Positions 25,431 to 34,889 of a stretch of DNA of 64,000 bases are shown here, piece after piece. The stretch's first letter is position 1. Each line of letters starts with the position of its first letter. A model generated the notes under the pieces. That model had not been told where the DNA came from, did not search any database, and saw nothing but the letters and a program-made list of their open reading frames with translations. The stretch comes from Pseudomonadota bacterium (GTDB lineage: Bacteria; Pseudomonadota; Alphaproteobacteria; Dongiales; Dongiaceae): positions 806,001-870,000 of the forward strand of contig JAJYUT010000003.1 in the NCBI GenBank assembly GCA_021792365.1, in the 5' to 3' direction. A program made the translations under genes and the position numbers.

Positions 25431-26579
25431 TCAAGCGATCTGAGCGGCCGGCTGCCAATAGGAGGTCGGCTCCGAGAGATCGGCCCGGCCGCCGCGCAGG
25501 ATGGCGTTCCACTGCCGGCCGATCGCCTCAATGCTGAACTGCTCCGCCAGGATCGGCTGGGCGCGCCTCACCTGCTCCCTGGCAAGGGTGCGGTCGAACA
25601 GATACGCGTCGATGGCGGCCCGCCAGTCGTCGAGCATGATCACGTCCCGCAGGGGCTCAAGCGATTCGAGATAGGTGGCGACAACCGGCACGTTGTTGGC
25701 CAGCGCGAGCACGGCGCGGTTGGCCGACTTGCACACCGAGAACGGATCGGCGGCGCTCGGCATGACGAACAGGTCGGCGCGGGATAGCTCGAAGAACACC
25801 CGCTCGTTGGACCAGGACTCGTAACGCGTGAAGATATTCACGCCGTGGGTCAGGGCGTCGAACCGCACCCGGTTGTTGCTGATGACGACCAGCTCGATCG
25901 GCCGGTCGCGATGGGCGCGCTCCAGCTCCTCGATCACCGGCTTCAGGAGGCCCATCCCGAACTCGGAATGGAAGCTGCCGTGACGGCCGAACCAGATCAC
26001 CCGCGCCGTGTCTTCTGGCAGATGATCCACCTGCCAGTCCGACTCGACGCCAAACATGTCCTTGCCATGCAAATCGCGCGCTGCCGGACCTGTATAGTGG
26101 GTGTCACCGGCCACCGAGCGCGGCAACCAGGCGCACATCGCCTGATAGGCGTCGGGCGTAATTGCGGCATCCGGAACGACCCAGCTGGCGATATCCTCGC
26201 CGAGATGCAGGCCGGCTACCCGCTCCAGCGCCCGGCTGGGCGTGACCAGGCCATCCGTTTTTCGTGCCAGATCGATGGCTGTCTCTCCGGACAAATCCGG
26301 CCCGCGCCGTTGGGCATAGCCGGGAATGAAGATGTTGTCGCACAGATCGAGGAAGACCGGCTTTCCAAGCAACCGGAACGCCTGCGCCAGCTCCTGAAGT
26401 TGCTCGCCCGCCTGTTTCACGACAATCAATGCGTCAAAGGCGGCGGGGCTGGGGCGCTCATGCACGAAGATCGTGCTCTCGTGACCGATCTGGTGAAGGG
26501 CCCACGCAGGAATCAAGCAGCGGTACCGGAAGCTCGCGACGGTCGGGTCGGCATCCGGAACAACCCAGGCTAGACGCAT
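25431..26579 (-). CDS. glycosyltransferase (GT-B, family 1/4-like)
   Basis: 382 residues. The N-terminus MRLAWVVPDADPTVASFRYR and the C-terminal half (IWFGRHGSFHSEFGMGLLKP; ELVVISNNRVRFD; FFELSRADLFVMPSAADPFS, KSANRAVLALANNVPVVATY) fit a two-Rossmann GT-B enzyme, with the usual E-x7-E region replaced by a D/S-rich version. It ends 29 bases before the exporter start on the same strand. The acceptor and donor cannot be told. Confidence 0.75.
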   Translation of the reverse strand: MRLAWVVPDADPTVASFRYRCLIPAWALHQIGHESTIFVHERPSPAAFDALIVVKQAGEQLQELAQAFRLLGKPVFLDLCDNIFIPGYAQRRGPDLSGETAIDLARKTDGLVTPSRALERVAGLHLGEDIASWVVPDAAITPDAYQAMCAWLPRSVAGDTHYTGPAARDLHGKDMFGVESDWQVDHLPEDTARVIWFGRHGSFHSEFGMGLLKPVIEELERAHRDRPIELVVISNNRVRFDALTHGVNIFTRYESWSNERVFFELSRADLFVMPSAADPFSVCKSANRAVLALANNVPVVATYLESLEPLRDVIMLDDWRAAIDAYLFDRTLAREQVRRAQPILAEQFSIEAIGRQWNAILRGGRADLSEPTSYWQPAAQIA

Positions 26580-26968
26580 AAGTACGCCTCTGCGATACCA
26601 AGCGGTGCCCGGCCCGATCGTCCGTACGGCCTTGGTTCCGGAACAGTCCGTCCCGACCTTAGGATCATCCCACCATCCTCATCCCGTCGGCGGTTTCCAC
26701 CACTCCGGGTCCCCAGTCCTATGCGCGCGGCCCATCGGCGCACCGTCACACCAACTTGTGCGGGCACCGCTCGCTATGCAACTAGTACCCCAAACTCCCT
26801 AGGTCGATCAAGGACATAACCATGCCGCGCTTTGGCAAGGCAGCACGGCACGCACGCTTAAACATTGCGAATCCAGGGTATTTTTACCCCTCGGTGGAGT
26901 GGACGCAGGTGCGGAACGCAGGTATGCAGGTGTGACGCAGCCACTAGTCTTTGCCGCCTCGGAATCGT
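26580..26968. promoter_or_regulatory. divergent intergenic region between the GT gene and rmlB
   Basis: About 390 bases with no convincing ORF or RNA. It is less GC-rich than its surroundings near 26770-26890 and must hold the promoters for both directions. No clear operator or terminator was seen. Confidence 0.4.
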
Positions 26969-28090
26969 ATGCCCGCCGGAACGAGAAGTCTCACCGACCA
27001 GGACCTCCGCACAGCATTAGGACAGCGGACGATCTTGGTGACGGGAGGGGCCGGCTTCATCGGCTCGGCCGTGTGCCGCCTCCTGCGGGACCTCACGGCC
27101 TGCCGGATCGTAAATCTCGACAAGCTCGGCTACGCGTCGAGTCCGGCTGCCCTGGAGCCCCTGACCCGGGAACCGCGCTACGCTTTCGAACAGACCGATC
27201 TGTGCGACCGGGCTGCTTTGGCGGACATCTTCCAGCGCCATCGGCCGGACGCCGTCATCCATCTGGCGGCGGAATCGCATGTCGACCGGTCGATCGACGG
27301 GCCGCAGGCCTTCATCATGAGCAACATCGTCGGCACCTTCAACCTGCTGGAAGCGTGCCGGGCGCATATGGCATCGCTGTCCGAGCCCGCGGCATTCCGC
27401 CTGGTCCATGTCTCGACCGATGAGGTCTACGGTTCGCTCGAGGATGGCGGGCGCTTCACCGAGCAGAGCCGCTATGACCCCCGCTCCCCCTATTCCGCCA
27501 GCAAGGCCGCGTCGGACCATCTGGCGGCGGCGTGGCGTCATACCTTTGGCGTCCCGACGCTCATCACCAATTGCGGCAATAACTACGGGCCGTTCCAGTT
27601 TCCGGAGAAGCTCATTCCCACCCTGATCATCCGCGCCCTGAAAGGACAGGACCTGCCGATCTATGGCGGCGGCACGAATGTGCGCGATTGGATCCATGTG
27701 GAGGATCATGCCCGCGCCCTGCTGGGCGTCCTCGCCTTCGGAAGCCTGGGCAGCAAATACCTGATCGGGGCTGAGGAGCAGCACCGCAATCTCGACCTTG
27801 CCCACATGATCTGCGACCTGGTGGACGGCATGGTCCCGCGCAACCAGGCGAGCCGGTCGCTGATCACGCATGTGCCCGACCGGCCGGGACACGACCACCG
27901 CTATGCCATCGATTCGTCGAAGGTGCGGACGGAGATCGGCTGGGCGCCGCAGCGCTCGCTGGCGGAGGGACTGGAATCGACCGTGCGCTGGTACATCGAT
28001 CACAAGGACTGGTGGGAGGACATCTTCCGCTCCGGCCGGTATGGCGGAGAGCGGCTTGGCCTCAACCAGCGGCAGGTCGCGGGGACTTGA
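26969..28090 (+). CDS. rfbB: dTDP-glucose 4,6-dehydratase
   Basis: 373 residues from the ATG at 26969. ILVTGGAGFIGSAVCRLL is the NAD-binding motif. HLAAESHVDRSIDGP near residue 100, VSTDEVYGSLED near 150 (catalytic Thr-Asp-Glu) and YSASKAASDHL near 179 (Tyr-x3-Lys) are all present, as are NNYGPFQFPEKLIP and GTNVRDWIHVEDH. This is the classical RmlB set. It is followed after 2 bases by rmlA in one operon. A TTG six codons upstream is a weaker start. Confidence 0.95.
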   Translation: MPAGTRSLTDQDLRTALGQRTILVTGGAGFIGSAVCRLLRDLTACRIVNLDKLGYASSPAALEPLTREPRYAFEQTDLCDRAALADIFQRHRPDAVIHLAAESHVDRSIDGPQAFIMSNIVGTFNLLEACRAHMASLSEPAAFRLVHVSTDEVYGSLEDGGRFTEQSRYDPRSPYSASKAASDHLAAAWRHTFGVPTLITNCGNNYGPFQFPEKLIPTLIIRALKGQDLPIYGGGTNVRDWIHVEDHARALLGVLAFGSLGSKYLIGAEEQHRNLDLAHMICDLVDGMVPRNQASRSLITHVPDRPGHDHRYAIDSSKVRTEIGWAPQRSLAEGLESTVRWYIDHKDWWEDIFRSGRYGGERLGLNQRQVAGT

Positions 28091-28092
28091 GC

Positions 28093-28956
28093 ATGAAGGG
28101 AATCATCCTGTCGGGTGGCCGCGGCACGCGTCTCTATCCGGCCACCAAGGCGGTATCCAAGCAGCTGATCCCGCTCTACGACAAGCCGATGGTGTATTAT
28201 CCGCTCGCGACCCTGATGCAGATGGGCATCCGCGAGATCCTGCTGGTGACGACGCCGGAGGATGAAGAGCGCTATCGCCAGCTCCTCGGCGACGGGTCGC
28301 AGTGGGGCATCGGCATCTCCTATTGCCGGCAACCCAGGCCCGAAGGCATCGCGCAGGCGCTGCTGCTGGGGCGCGATTTCGTCAAGGACCGTTCCGTTGC
28401 GCTCATCCTCGGCGACAACTTCATCCACGGCGATGGACTGTACCAGAGCCTGGCGCGGGTCCGCGATCATACGACCGGCGCGATCAACTTCGCCTATCGC
28501 GTTTCCGATCCGCAGCGCTATGGCATCGTGGAGTTCGATGCCGCGGGCCGGCCGGTGCGGTTGGTCGAAAAGCCGGCGAAGCCGAAATCGAGCTGGGCGG
28601 TCATCGGCCTCTATATCTATGACCAGCGCGCATCCGAGTTCGCGGCTGCGCTCCAGCCCTCCGCGCGCGGCGAGCTTGAGATCACCGACCTCAACCAGCG
28701 CTACCTGGATCTGGGAGAGCTGCGGATCGAGAAACTCGGCATCGGCAACGCCTGGCTGGACACCGGCACCCACGATTCCTGGCTCGAGGCCTGCCACTAT
28801 GTGCAGACCATCTTCCACCGCCAGGGCCAGATGATCGGCTGCCCCGAGGAAGTCGCCTGGCGCAGCAATTTCATCTCCGCCGCCCAGCTCGAGAAGCTCG
28901 CCCACGAGATGCGGGCTTCCACCTACGGCCAATACCTGAAAGCGCTGCTGGCCTAG
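28093..28956 (+). CDS. rfbA: glucose-1-phosphate thymidylyltransferase
   Basis: 287 residues, start MKGIILSGGRGTRLYPATKA with the nucleotidyltransferase GGxGTRL motif. VSKQLIPLYDKPMVYYPL, ILGDNFIHGDGL near residue 109, YGIVEFD and EKPAKPKSSWAVIGLYIYD complete the RmlA pattern. It makes dTDP-glucose, the substrate of the adjacent RmlB. The 3' end overlaps the convergent glycosyltransferase by 4 bases. Confidence 0.95.
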   Translation: MKGIILSGGRGTRLYPATKAVSKQLIPLYDKPMVYYPLATLMQMGIREILLVTTPEDEERYRQLLGDGSQWGIGISYCRQPRPEGIAQALLLGRDFVKDRSVALILGDNFIHGDGLYQSLARVRDHTTGAINFAYRVSDPQRYGIVEFDAAGRPVRLVEKPAKPKSSWAVIGLYIYDQRASEFAAALQPSARGELEITDLNQRYLDLGELRIEKLGIGNAWLDTGTHDSWLEACHYVQTIFHRQGQMIGCPEEVAWRSNFISAAQLEKLAHEMRASTYGQYLKALLA

Positions 28957-30638
28957 CGCGTCCGGTAGAGTCTCGGACGCGGCGCGGTCGCCAGGCGCCC
29001 GCGTTTCCCCGACAGTGACAGGTTGGGGTTGAAGAACGGATCGTCGAAGATCACCTCGGCCCAGCGCCGGCGCATGTAGTCGCGCTCCCAGGTGAAGCTC
29101 GCGAGGCGTTCGGGCCGGATATCGGAGCCGCGGCTGGCCGAATGCCGATGCAGCAGCCGCGCATGGGGCGTGTAGATGACGCGCAGCCCCGCCTCGCGCA
29201 CCCGCAGGCAGAAGTCGATGTCGTTATAGGCGACCGCAAGGTGACGCTCATCGAGCCCGCCGAGCCGTTCGAACAGGTCCCGTCGCAACACGTGGCAGGC
29301 GCCGGTGACGGCGCTCAAGTCCTGCGCCGCCTGGATGCGCCCGGCATAGCCGGGATCCTCGGCCGCGGCCTCGCCGTACATATGGCCTGCGACGCCACTG
29401 AGCCCGACGATCACGCCGGCATGCTGCACGCTGCGATCGGGATAGAGCAGCAGGCAGCCGGCCAACCCCACGCCGGGCCGCGACACCTGGCTCACCAGTT
29501 CATGCAGCCAGCCTCGCTCGAAGGCCTCGATATCGTTGTTGAGCGTCATCAGGATCTCGCCGCGGGCCCGTGATGCGCCGAGATTGATCAGGCGGGAATA
29601 ATTGAATGGCCCCGGCGCATCGACGATCCGCACATCCGGCCTCTGCGACAGCTGCGAGAAATAGGCCTTGGTCGCGGCCTCCTCGCTGCCGTTGTCGATG
29701 ACGATGATCTCCAGGTGCGGGTAGCCGGTCGCCCCGTCGAGACTCTTGATGCACAGCTCCAGCAGATCCTTGCGGTCCCGCGTCGGAATGACGACGGAAA
29801 CCAGGGGCAGCGGGTCGGGCAATGGATGGCGCAGGCGCAGAAATCCGTGCGCGTCGGGCCCTTCGACCGTCGCGCCGGTCAGTGCGGACCGCCGTGCGAT
29901 GAAACGCTCGACCGCGCCGCGCCGACCATGGCCAGGCAGATGGATCGCGCGCGCCCTTGGCGTCCTCGCAGGCTCGCCAGCCACATGCACCAGAATTCCG
30001 GGGCAATGCAGCGGGTCCTTGCCGGCCGCGATGATCGCCTGCAGCGCCAGGTCATAGATCGCGTCGTCGAGCGTCCCGGCCTCAGGCGGCTCGAGCTGGT
30101 CCAGCACCATCGTACGGAAGATCACCGCGCGTCCGAATCCGTTCTGGCACAGGAACAGGTCGTCGCCGAAATCAGGCTTGAACCAGGGCGCGAAACGCCG
30201 CCCCGCTGCATCAACCTGGTCCTCGTCGCCGAAGATCAGCGGCGCGTCGGGCACGGCATCCAACGCCGCGCGAACGCGCCGCACCGCCGACTCGGCAAGC
30301 CGGTCGGAGGCATGCAGGATCATCACATGATCGGACGCCGGGGCGTTCCGCAACGCGTGCGGCAGCGCCTCCGTCAGAGGTCGATCAGCTAAGTCGGTCG
30401 TCCTTAACGCTTCAAACGCGTTCCAGTAGGCCCTGTCCCCGGCGGAGGCGGGTCCATCCAGCAGGATGGAGAGCGACAGGGGCGCCTTCGGCAAAGCCCG
30501 CGCCGGCTCATAATTCTCCCACAGCTCGATCCAGGTTTGATAGTCGCGCTCGATATTGAGACCGCGCGTGAGCTGCAGATAGAGTTCCTGCCGCGTCGGC
30601 TCGCGCCGGAACAGTTTTCGGAAACGGCCGAAGCCCAT
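28953..30638 (-). CDS. GT2-family glycosyltransferase with a degenerate N-terminal GT-A half
   Basis: 561 residues. The C-terminal GT2 domain begins near residue 270 (PLVSVVIPTRDRKDLLELCI; EIIVIDNGSEE; MTLNNDIEAFERGWLHEL with the DxD-like NND; GACHVLRRDLFERLGGLDE; DIDFCLRVREAGLRVIYTP). The N-terminal half has DAPLIFGDEDQVDAAGRRFA and WFKPDFGDDL, which look like the second half of another GT-A fold. Such tandem proteins build rhamnan-type O-antigens or capsules. It lies between rmlA and rmlC on the opposite strand. Confidence 0.88.
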   Translation of the reverse strand: MGFGRFRKLFRREPTRQELYLQLTRGLNIERDYQTWIELWENYEPARALPKAPLSLSILLDGPASAGDRAYWNAFEALRTTDLADRPLTEALPHALRNAPASDHVMILHASDRLAESAVRRVRAALDAVPDAPLIFGDEDQVDAAGRRFAPWFKPDFGDDLFLCQNGFGRAVIFRTMVLDQLEPPEAGTLDDAIYDLALQAIIAAGKDPLHCPGILVHVAGEPARTPRARAIHLPGHGRRGAVERFIARRSALTGATVEGPDAHGFLRLRHPLPDPLPLVSVVIPTRDRKDLLELCIKSLDGATGYPHLEIIVIDNGSEEAATKAYFSQLSQRPDVRIVDAPGPFNYSRLINLGASRARGEILMTLNNDIEAFERGWLHELVSQVSRPGVGLAGCLLLYPDRSVQHAGVIVGLSGVAGHMYGEAAAEDPGYAGRIQAAQDLSAVTGACHVLRRDLFERLGGLDERHLAVAYNDIDFCLRVREAGLRVIYTPHARLLHRHSASRGSDIRPERLASFTWERDYMRRRWAEVIFDDPFFNPNLSLSGKRGRLATAPRPRLYRTR

Positions 30639-30797
30639 GAAGGCGATCCCCTAATATTCCTGCCGGCATCCCCAGGCCATCAATACAAGCTGGCTGACAG
30701 ACCGCCAAGACCCAGGCGGGTTTCGGCTTGTGCGCCGTTTCACGGTCGATTAGAGCGTTGTCCGATCACATCCCGCAACGCGAAGGGAAACCCGCCT

Positions 30798-31352
30798 GTG
30801 CAGATCACCGACCTCGCCGTGCCTGACGTGAAGCTGGTGCAGTTGAGGATGCATGGCGATAGCCGGGGCTATTTCGTGGAGAGCTTCAAGGAGGCGGATT
30901 GGCGGCCCATATTGGGCGACCGGCCGTTCATCCAGGACAACCAGTCCCTGTCCGCGGAGGCCGGCACCATGCGCGGGCTGCACTACCAGTTGCCGCCCTT
31001 CGCCCAGGCCAAGCTGGTCCAGGCGCTGCGCGGACGGATTCTCGATGTCGTGGTCGACCTGCGCCGCGATTCGCCGAGCTTCGGCCGCCATGTCGCGCTC
31101 GAGCTCGCGGCGGGCGACGGCCGGCAGATATTCGTGCCGGCGGGCTTCGCGCATGGCTTCATGACCTTGGAGCCCGATTCGATGGTCGGCTACAAGGTGA
31201 CCGCACCCTACGAGCCCGAATCGGAGCGGGGTATCGCGTGGGATGATCCGGACCTGGCGATCGCCTGGCCGGCCGATCTCAAGGCCAACGCGACCTTGTC
31301 GCCGCGCGACCGGCAGTGGCCGCGCCTGAGAGATGCCGCCGACCTGTTCTAG
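30798..31352 (+). CDS. rfbC: dTDP-4-dehydrorhamnose 3,5-epimerase
   Basis: 184 residues from a GTG with AAGGGA 9 bases upstream. The catalytic His is H62 in MRGLHYQLPP. RGYFVESFKEADW near residue 23, FVPAGFAHGFMTLE near 116 and YKVTAPYEPESERGIAWDDP near 133 are RmlC signatures. It completes the dTDP-rhamnose set of this region. The 3' end overlaps dgoA by 4 bases (convergent). Confidence 0.95.
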   Translation: MQITDLAVPDVKLVQLRMHGDSRGYFVESFKEADWRPILGDRPFIQDNQSLSAEAGTMRGLHYQLPPFAQAKLVQALRGRILDVVVDLRRDSPSFGRHVALELAAGDGRQIFVPAGFAHGFMTLEPDSMVGYKVTAPYEPESERGIAWDDPDLAIAWPADLKANATLSPRDRQWPRLRDAADLF

Positions 31353-31978
31353 CCGGCCAGCGCCGCCGTGAAGGCGACCGCGCGTTGCGCCAGCTCTTCC
31401 CGCGATATGCCGGGCTGATAGAGCGCAGATCCGATTCCGAATCCATCCGCGCGGGCACCGCGGTACCCCGCGATATTCTCCGGCGTGACGCCGCCCGTTG
31501 GGATCAGCAATGTCTCCTTGGGTAGCACCGCGCGCCAGGCCTTCACCGCGGCCGGTGGCAGCAGTTCGCCCGGGAACATCTTCAATCCGTCCGCGCCGGC
31601 CGCCAGCGCGGTGAAGGCTTCCGTCGGCGTAGCGACGCCAGGCAAGGTAATCAATCCGCGCGCCTTGGCGGCAGCGATCACCGGCGGCGAACAGTTCGGC
31701 GCGATCATCAGCTTGGCCCCGGTCGCCGCAACCCGATCGACCTCCGCCGCGGTGAGGACGGTGCCGGCCCCGATCAGGATGCCGGCGGGCGCATGGCGGA
31801 CGAGATAGGACAGGCTCTCGAACGGGCGCGGTGAATTCAGCGGCACCTCGAGGATCTGGAACTGCGCCGCCAGCAGCGTCTCGAGTGCCCATGGGGCCTC
31901 TTCCGGCGTCATGCCGCGCAGGATCGCGATCAGCGGACAGCGGTCGAGGCAATCGCGGAGGTGGTCAGCGGCGCTCAT
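31349..31978 (-). CDS. dgoA: 2-dehydro-3-deoxy-6-phosphogalactonate aldolase
   Basis: 209 residues of the KDPG/KDPGal aldolase family. Catalytic Glu44 is in QILEVPLNSP and the Schiff-base Lys133 in GADGLKMFPGE. IGAGTVLTAAEV (70-80) and PTGGVTPENI are conserved. The LNSP context and the neighbouring dgoK favour the 6-phosphogalactonate enzyme over the gluconate one. It cleaves KDPGal to pyruvate and glyceraldehyde 3-phosphate. It is the last gene of gguC-dgoK-dgoA, overlapping dgoK by ATGA. Confidence 0.88.
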   Translation of the reverse strand: MSAADHLRDCLDRCPLIAILRGMTPEEAPWALETLLAAQFQILEVPLNSPRPFESLSYLVRHAPAGILIGAGTVLTAAEVDRVAATGAKLMIAPNCSPPVIAAAKARGLITLPGVATPTEAFTALAAGADGLKMFPGELLPPAAVKAWRAVLPKETLLIPTGGVTPENIAGYRGARADGFGIGSALYQPGISREELAQRAVAFTAALAG

Positions 31979-32889
31979 TGCGGCACCAGCCCGGCTTGTT
32001 GCGCGATCCAGAACAAGGCGACCGGCAGCACATCCTTGTTATCGATGCCCTGCAGTTCGAGGCCCAGCAGAGTCGCACAAGTGCCATAGCGCGCCAAAAT
32101 CGCCGCGGAGCCGACACAGATGACGCTCGTGCGGGCGAGATCGGGCCAAGCGGCCAGCGCATCGCGCATTTCGCTCGCGATCAGCATGCCGGAGACATAG
32201 CTTGCGATCGCCTGCCCGTCCAGCCGGCCGAACAGGGCGAGGGAACGCGCACTGAACAGACGGTTGAGCAACTCGCCATGGGGGCCGGCCGCGCGCACGC
32301 CGCGTGCGAAAGCGGCCTCGTCACTGCTGTCGCCCGTCATGAGTTGCGCCAGCGTGCCCGATTGACGTAGCAGGTTGAACAGCTCTCCGGTGATGTAGGT
32401 GCGGAACGCGATCAGGCTGCGATCCGACACGCGCGCCCACTTCGAATGCGTGCCGGGCAGCAGGAAGGTTCCCTCGGTCTGCCCCTGGGCGAGGAGCGCA
32501 CCCAGGATCTGGCATTCCTCGCCGCGCATGACTTCCGGCTGGGATCCGCTGTCGACGCTCACCCCCGGCACGATCCAGCATTCGCTGCCGGCGACATGGC
32601 CGACCTTCATCAAATTCCGGGCCAGATCCGCGAGCGGGACCGGCGCGGCGACATAGGGCACCTCCGCCCAGCCCATGCGGCTGCCCGCCATGCCGGCGAT
32701 CACGATCGGGACGCCGGAGCCACGCCAGTCGCCGAGAAAGGCCTCGAGGGATTCTGCGAAGCGCCGGTCCTGGACCGCGAGCAGCCCCGACGCATCGGCG
32801 CGCTCGCGCAGCACCGCGCCGCCCGGCCCGAGCGCCCAGGCGCGCCGGTTGGTCGTGCCCCAATCGACCGCAATGCAGGAACAGTTCAT
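31975..32889 (-). CDS. dgoK: 2-dehydro-3-deoxygalactonokinase
   Basis: 304 residues. The start ATG is followed by NCSCIAVDWGTTNRRAW, the ATP-binding phosphate-1 motif of the DgoK branch. IVIAGMAGSRMGWAEVPYVA near residue 80, VPGVSVDS, MRGEECQILGAL and LLPGTHSKWARV near 159 are DgoK signatures. It phosphorylates 2-dehydro-3-deoxygalactonate, feeding DgoA. It lies 7 bases after gguC and overlaps dgoA by ATGA. Twelve codons of open frame upstream were left out for lack of a ribosome-binding site. Confidence 0.9.
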   Translation of the reverse strand: MNCSCIAVDWGTTNRRAWALGPGGAVLRERADASGLLAVQDRRFAESLEAFLGDWRGSGVPIVIAGMAGSRMGWAEVPYVAAPVPLADLARNLMKVGHVAGSECWIVPGVSVDSGSQPEVMRGEECQILGALLAQGQTEGTFLLPGTHSKWARVSDRSLIAFRTYITGELFNLLRQSGTLAQLMTGDSSDEAAFARGVRAAGPHGELLNRLFSARSLALFGRLDGQAIASYVSGMLIASEMRDALAAWPDLARTSVICVGSAAILARYGTCATLLGLELQGIDNKDVLPVALFWIAQQAGLVPQ

Positions 32890-32896
32890 CGCCCCT

Positions 32897-33892
32897 TTAT
32901 AGAGCGTCGACCCCGCCATAGGCAAAGTCGCTGCCAGCAGGCGCCAGGCGGTTGCGCAGGGGGGCGCCGAACTCCGCCATCTCGATCTCGAACACGTCGC
33001 CGGGCTCGGCGCGGATGCCGTCGCTGAAGCTGAGGTTCGCCGCGCCGAAGAAATGGACGTGCAGATCGCCCGGCCGCCGGAATTGCTGGTATTTGAAGTG
33101 GTGATACTCGAGGTTGGCGATGGTGTGGGACATGTTGCCCTCGCCGCTCAGGAACGGCGCGCGCCAGATTACCGCACCCCTGCGCAGCAGGCGGCTCTCG
33201 CCCTCCAGCTTGTCCGGCAGCGGCCCGGTGCGCAGTTCCGGTCCGATGGCGCAGGCGCGCAGCTTGGAATGCGCGAGATAGAGATAATTCTGCCGCTCCA
33301 TCACGTGGTCGGAATACTCGTTGCCCAGCGCGAAGCCGAGGCGCCACGGCTTGCCTTCGGGATCGACCAGATAGAGTCCGGCGATCTCCGACTCATCGCC
33401 GCCGTCGAGCGCGAAATCGGGCAGCGGCAGGTCTGCGCCGGGCGCCACGATGGAATCGCCGTCGCCCTTGTAGAACCATTCCGGCTGCACGCCCGCCCCC
33501 GGCCGCTGCGGCTTGCCGCCTTCAAGCCCCATGCGGAACATCTTCATGGAATCGCTGAGGGACTCGAACTCGCCAGCGATCTTCTTGTGCATCTTGTCGC
33601 GGGCATCGGCGCTGCCGAGATGCGTCAGGCCGGTGCCCGTCACAAGGCAATGCGTGGCGTCGGGATGGTCGACCGGCGCCAGCACGCGTCCCTGCGCCAG
33701 AAGGGCGGCGTAGTCGAAGGTCTCGGCCTCGCCCGCCGCCGTCACCGCGTCATCCAGGCTTTGGCGCGCCGCGATCGCCTGCTGCGCCAGTGCGATCATG
33801 CTGGCGGCGCTCTTCACCGCGATGGCGCGGTTGCCCTCGACGCGCGCCACGCCGCGCGCGCCTTTTTCGGTCAGGAACTGGATGAGACGCAT
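32897..33892 (-). CDS. GguC/AraD1-family protein (FAH superfamily)
   Basis: 331 residues, start MRLIQFLTEKGARGVARVEG with an AAAGGG 9 bases before the ATG. The family-typical segments are VDHPDATHCLVTGTGLTHLG near residue 75, QPEWFYKGDGDSIVAPG near 145, ALDGGDESEIAGLYLVDPEG and FALGNEYSDHVMERQNYLYL near 202, with acidic residues that would bind a metal. GguC/AraD1 proteins occur in arabinose and galactose (Ggu/Gal) catabolic loci, where a dehydratase or hydrolase role on 2-keto-3-deoxy acids is proposed. First gene of the dgo-type operon, divergent from the GntR gene. Confidence 0.8.
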   Translation of the reverse strand: MRLIQFLTEKGARGVARVEGNRAIAVKSAASMIALAQQAIAARQSLDDAVTAAGEAETFDYAALLAQGRVLAPVDHPDATHCLVTGTGLTHLGSADARDKMHKKIAGEFESLSDSMKMFRMGLEGGKPQRPGAGVQPEWFYKGDGDSIVAPGADLPLPDFALDGGDESEIAGLYLVDPEGKPWRLGFALGNEYSDHVMERQNYLYLAHSKLRACAIGPELRTGPLPDKLEGESRLLRRGAVIWRAPFLSGEGNMSHTIANLEYHHFKYQQFRRPGDLHVHFFGAANLSFSDGIRAEPGDVFEIEMAEFGAPLRNRLAPAGSDFAYGGVDAL

Positions 33893-33923
33893 GGAGCACC
33901 CTTTCGTAGGGAACGGCCGGTCT

Positions 33924-34018
33924 TTTATCATACAAACTGAAAGCCCAGCAATGTGGACGCTTCCGGAGCCGCGGTAAAAATGCCGGCGCGGCGCGATGGC
34001 CAATATGTATTATAATAG
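33924..34018. promoter_or_regulatory. divergent gguC/GntR promoter region with two candidate operators
   Basis: TTTATCATACAAA (33924-33936) carries a TACAA half-site like those reported for DgoR-type regulators. GTATTATAATAG (34007-34018) is a palindrome with one mismatch that spans a possible -10 of the regulator gene. AT-rich in a GC-rich setting. Candidates only. Confidence 0.4.
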
Positions 34019-34067
34019 GCGGCGTGTTGTGCTAGGCTGCGGCTGGTGCCATATAATCGCGCTGGCA

Positions 34068-34814
34068 ATGAGGAAACTAAAAAAAGCCGCCAAGGCCAGG
34101 GGAGAGCGCCTTCATCACTCTTTGGCGCAGGATATCGGGGCCCGGATTCTCCGAGGGGAATACGTGCCTGGATCGCTGCTGCCCAACGAAGCCGAATGGT
34201 GCGACGTCTATGGCGTCAGCCGCACTGCGGTGCGCGAGGCGATCAAGATGTTGGCGGCCAAGGGGCTGATCGTCTCGCGGCCGAAAATCGGCTCGCGCGT
34301 CCGGCCGCGTGAGGCCTGGAACCTGCTCGACCGCGACATCCTGGCCTGGTACTGGGCCGCCGCCGATCAGCATCATTTCCTGCGCAACGTGCAGCAGATG
34401 CGCGAGATCCTGGAACCGGAGGCGGCGGCGCTCGCAGCCCTCAACCACACCGATTCGCAACTAACCGCTATCGAATCCGCCTATATGGGCATGGTCGAGT
34501 CCACCAACACGGCCGATTGGAACGTGAACGACGTCAAGTTCCACCTGGCGATCCTGGGCGCGGCCGGCAACGAATTGCTGATCCCGCTGGGCTTCCTGAT
34601 CGAATCGGCGCTGGGCAACATGTTCGAGTACACCGCCTCCCACAACGACGAACTGCGCGCCGCCCTGCCGCTGCACGAGGCGATCCTCTCGGCGATCCGC
34701 CGCCGCAGCCCGACGGCGGCACGCCGGGCCGTCCGGGCCCTGCTCGCCGACACCAGCGCGGTGATCGGCAGGCCGCGCAAGTCGCGACCGGAAATCCGGA
34801 AGCGATCGGCGTAA
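34068..34814 (+). CDS. GntR/FadR-family regulator (DgoR-like)
   Basis: 248 residues from the ATG at 34068 (MRKLKKAAKARG). The winged HTH covers about 15-75 (DIGARILRGEYVPGSLLPNE; VYGVSRTAVREAIKMLAAKG). The FCD ligand domain follows (QMREILEPEAAALAALNH; FHLAILGAAGNELLIPLGFL; LHEAILSAIRRRSPTAARRA) with the metal-binding Asp/His pattern. It diverges from gguC-dgoK-dgoA and precedes a sugar dehydrogenase, so it is the likely DgoR-type repressor. An upstream open frame of 24 codons is rich in unlikely residues. Confidence 0.88.
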   Translation: MRKLKKAAKARGERLHHSLAQDIGARILRGEYVPGSLLPNEAEWCDVYGVSRTAVREAIKMLAAKGLIVSRPKIGSRVRPREAWNLLDRDILAWYWAAADQHHFLRNVQQMREILEPEAAALAALNHTDSQLTAIESAYMGMVESTNTADWNVNDVKFHLAILGAAGNELLIPLGFLIESALGNMFEYTASHNDELRAALPLHEAILSAIRRRSPTAARRAVRALLADTSAVIGRPRKSRPEIRKRSA

Positions 34815-34889
34815 CGAGACCTTGCCAGCGTCGCAGGCCGTGGTGTTGATTCCCGGTTCGTAGCACTGCATCGAGCAGGACTGACAGTC

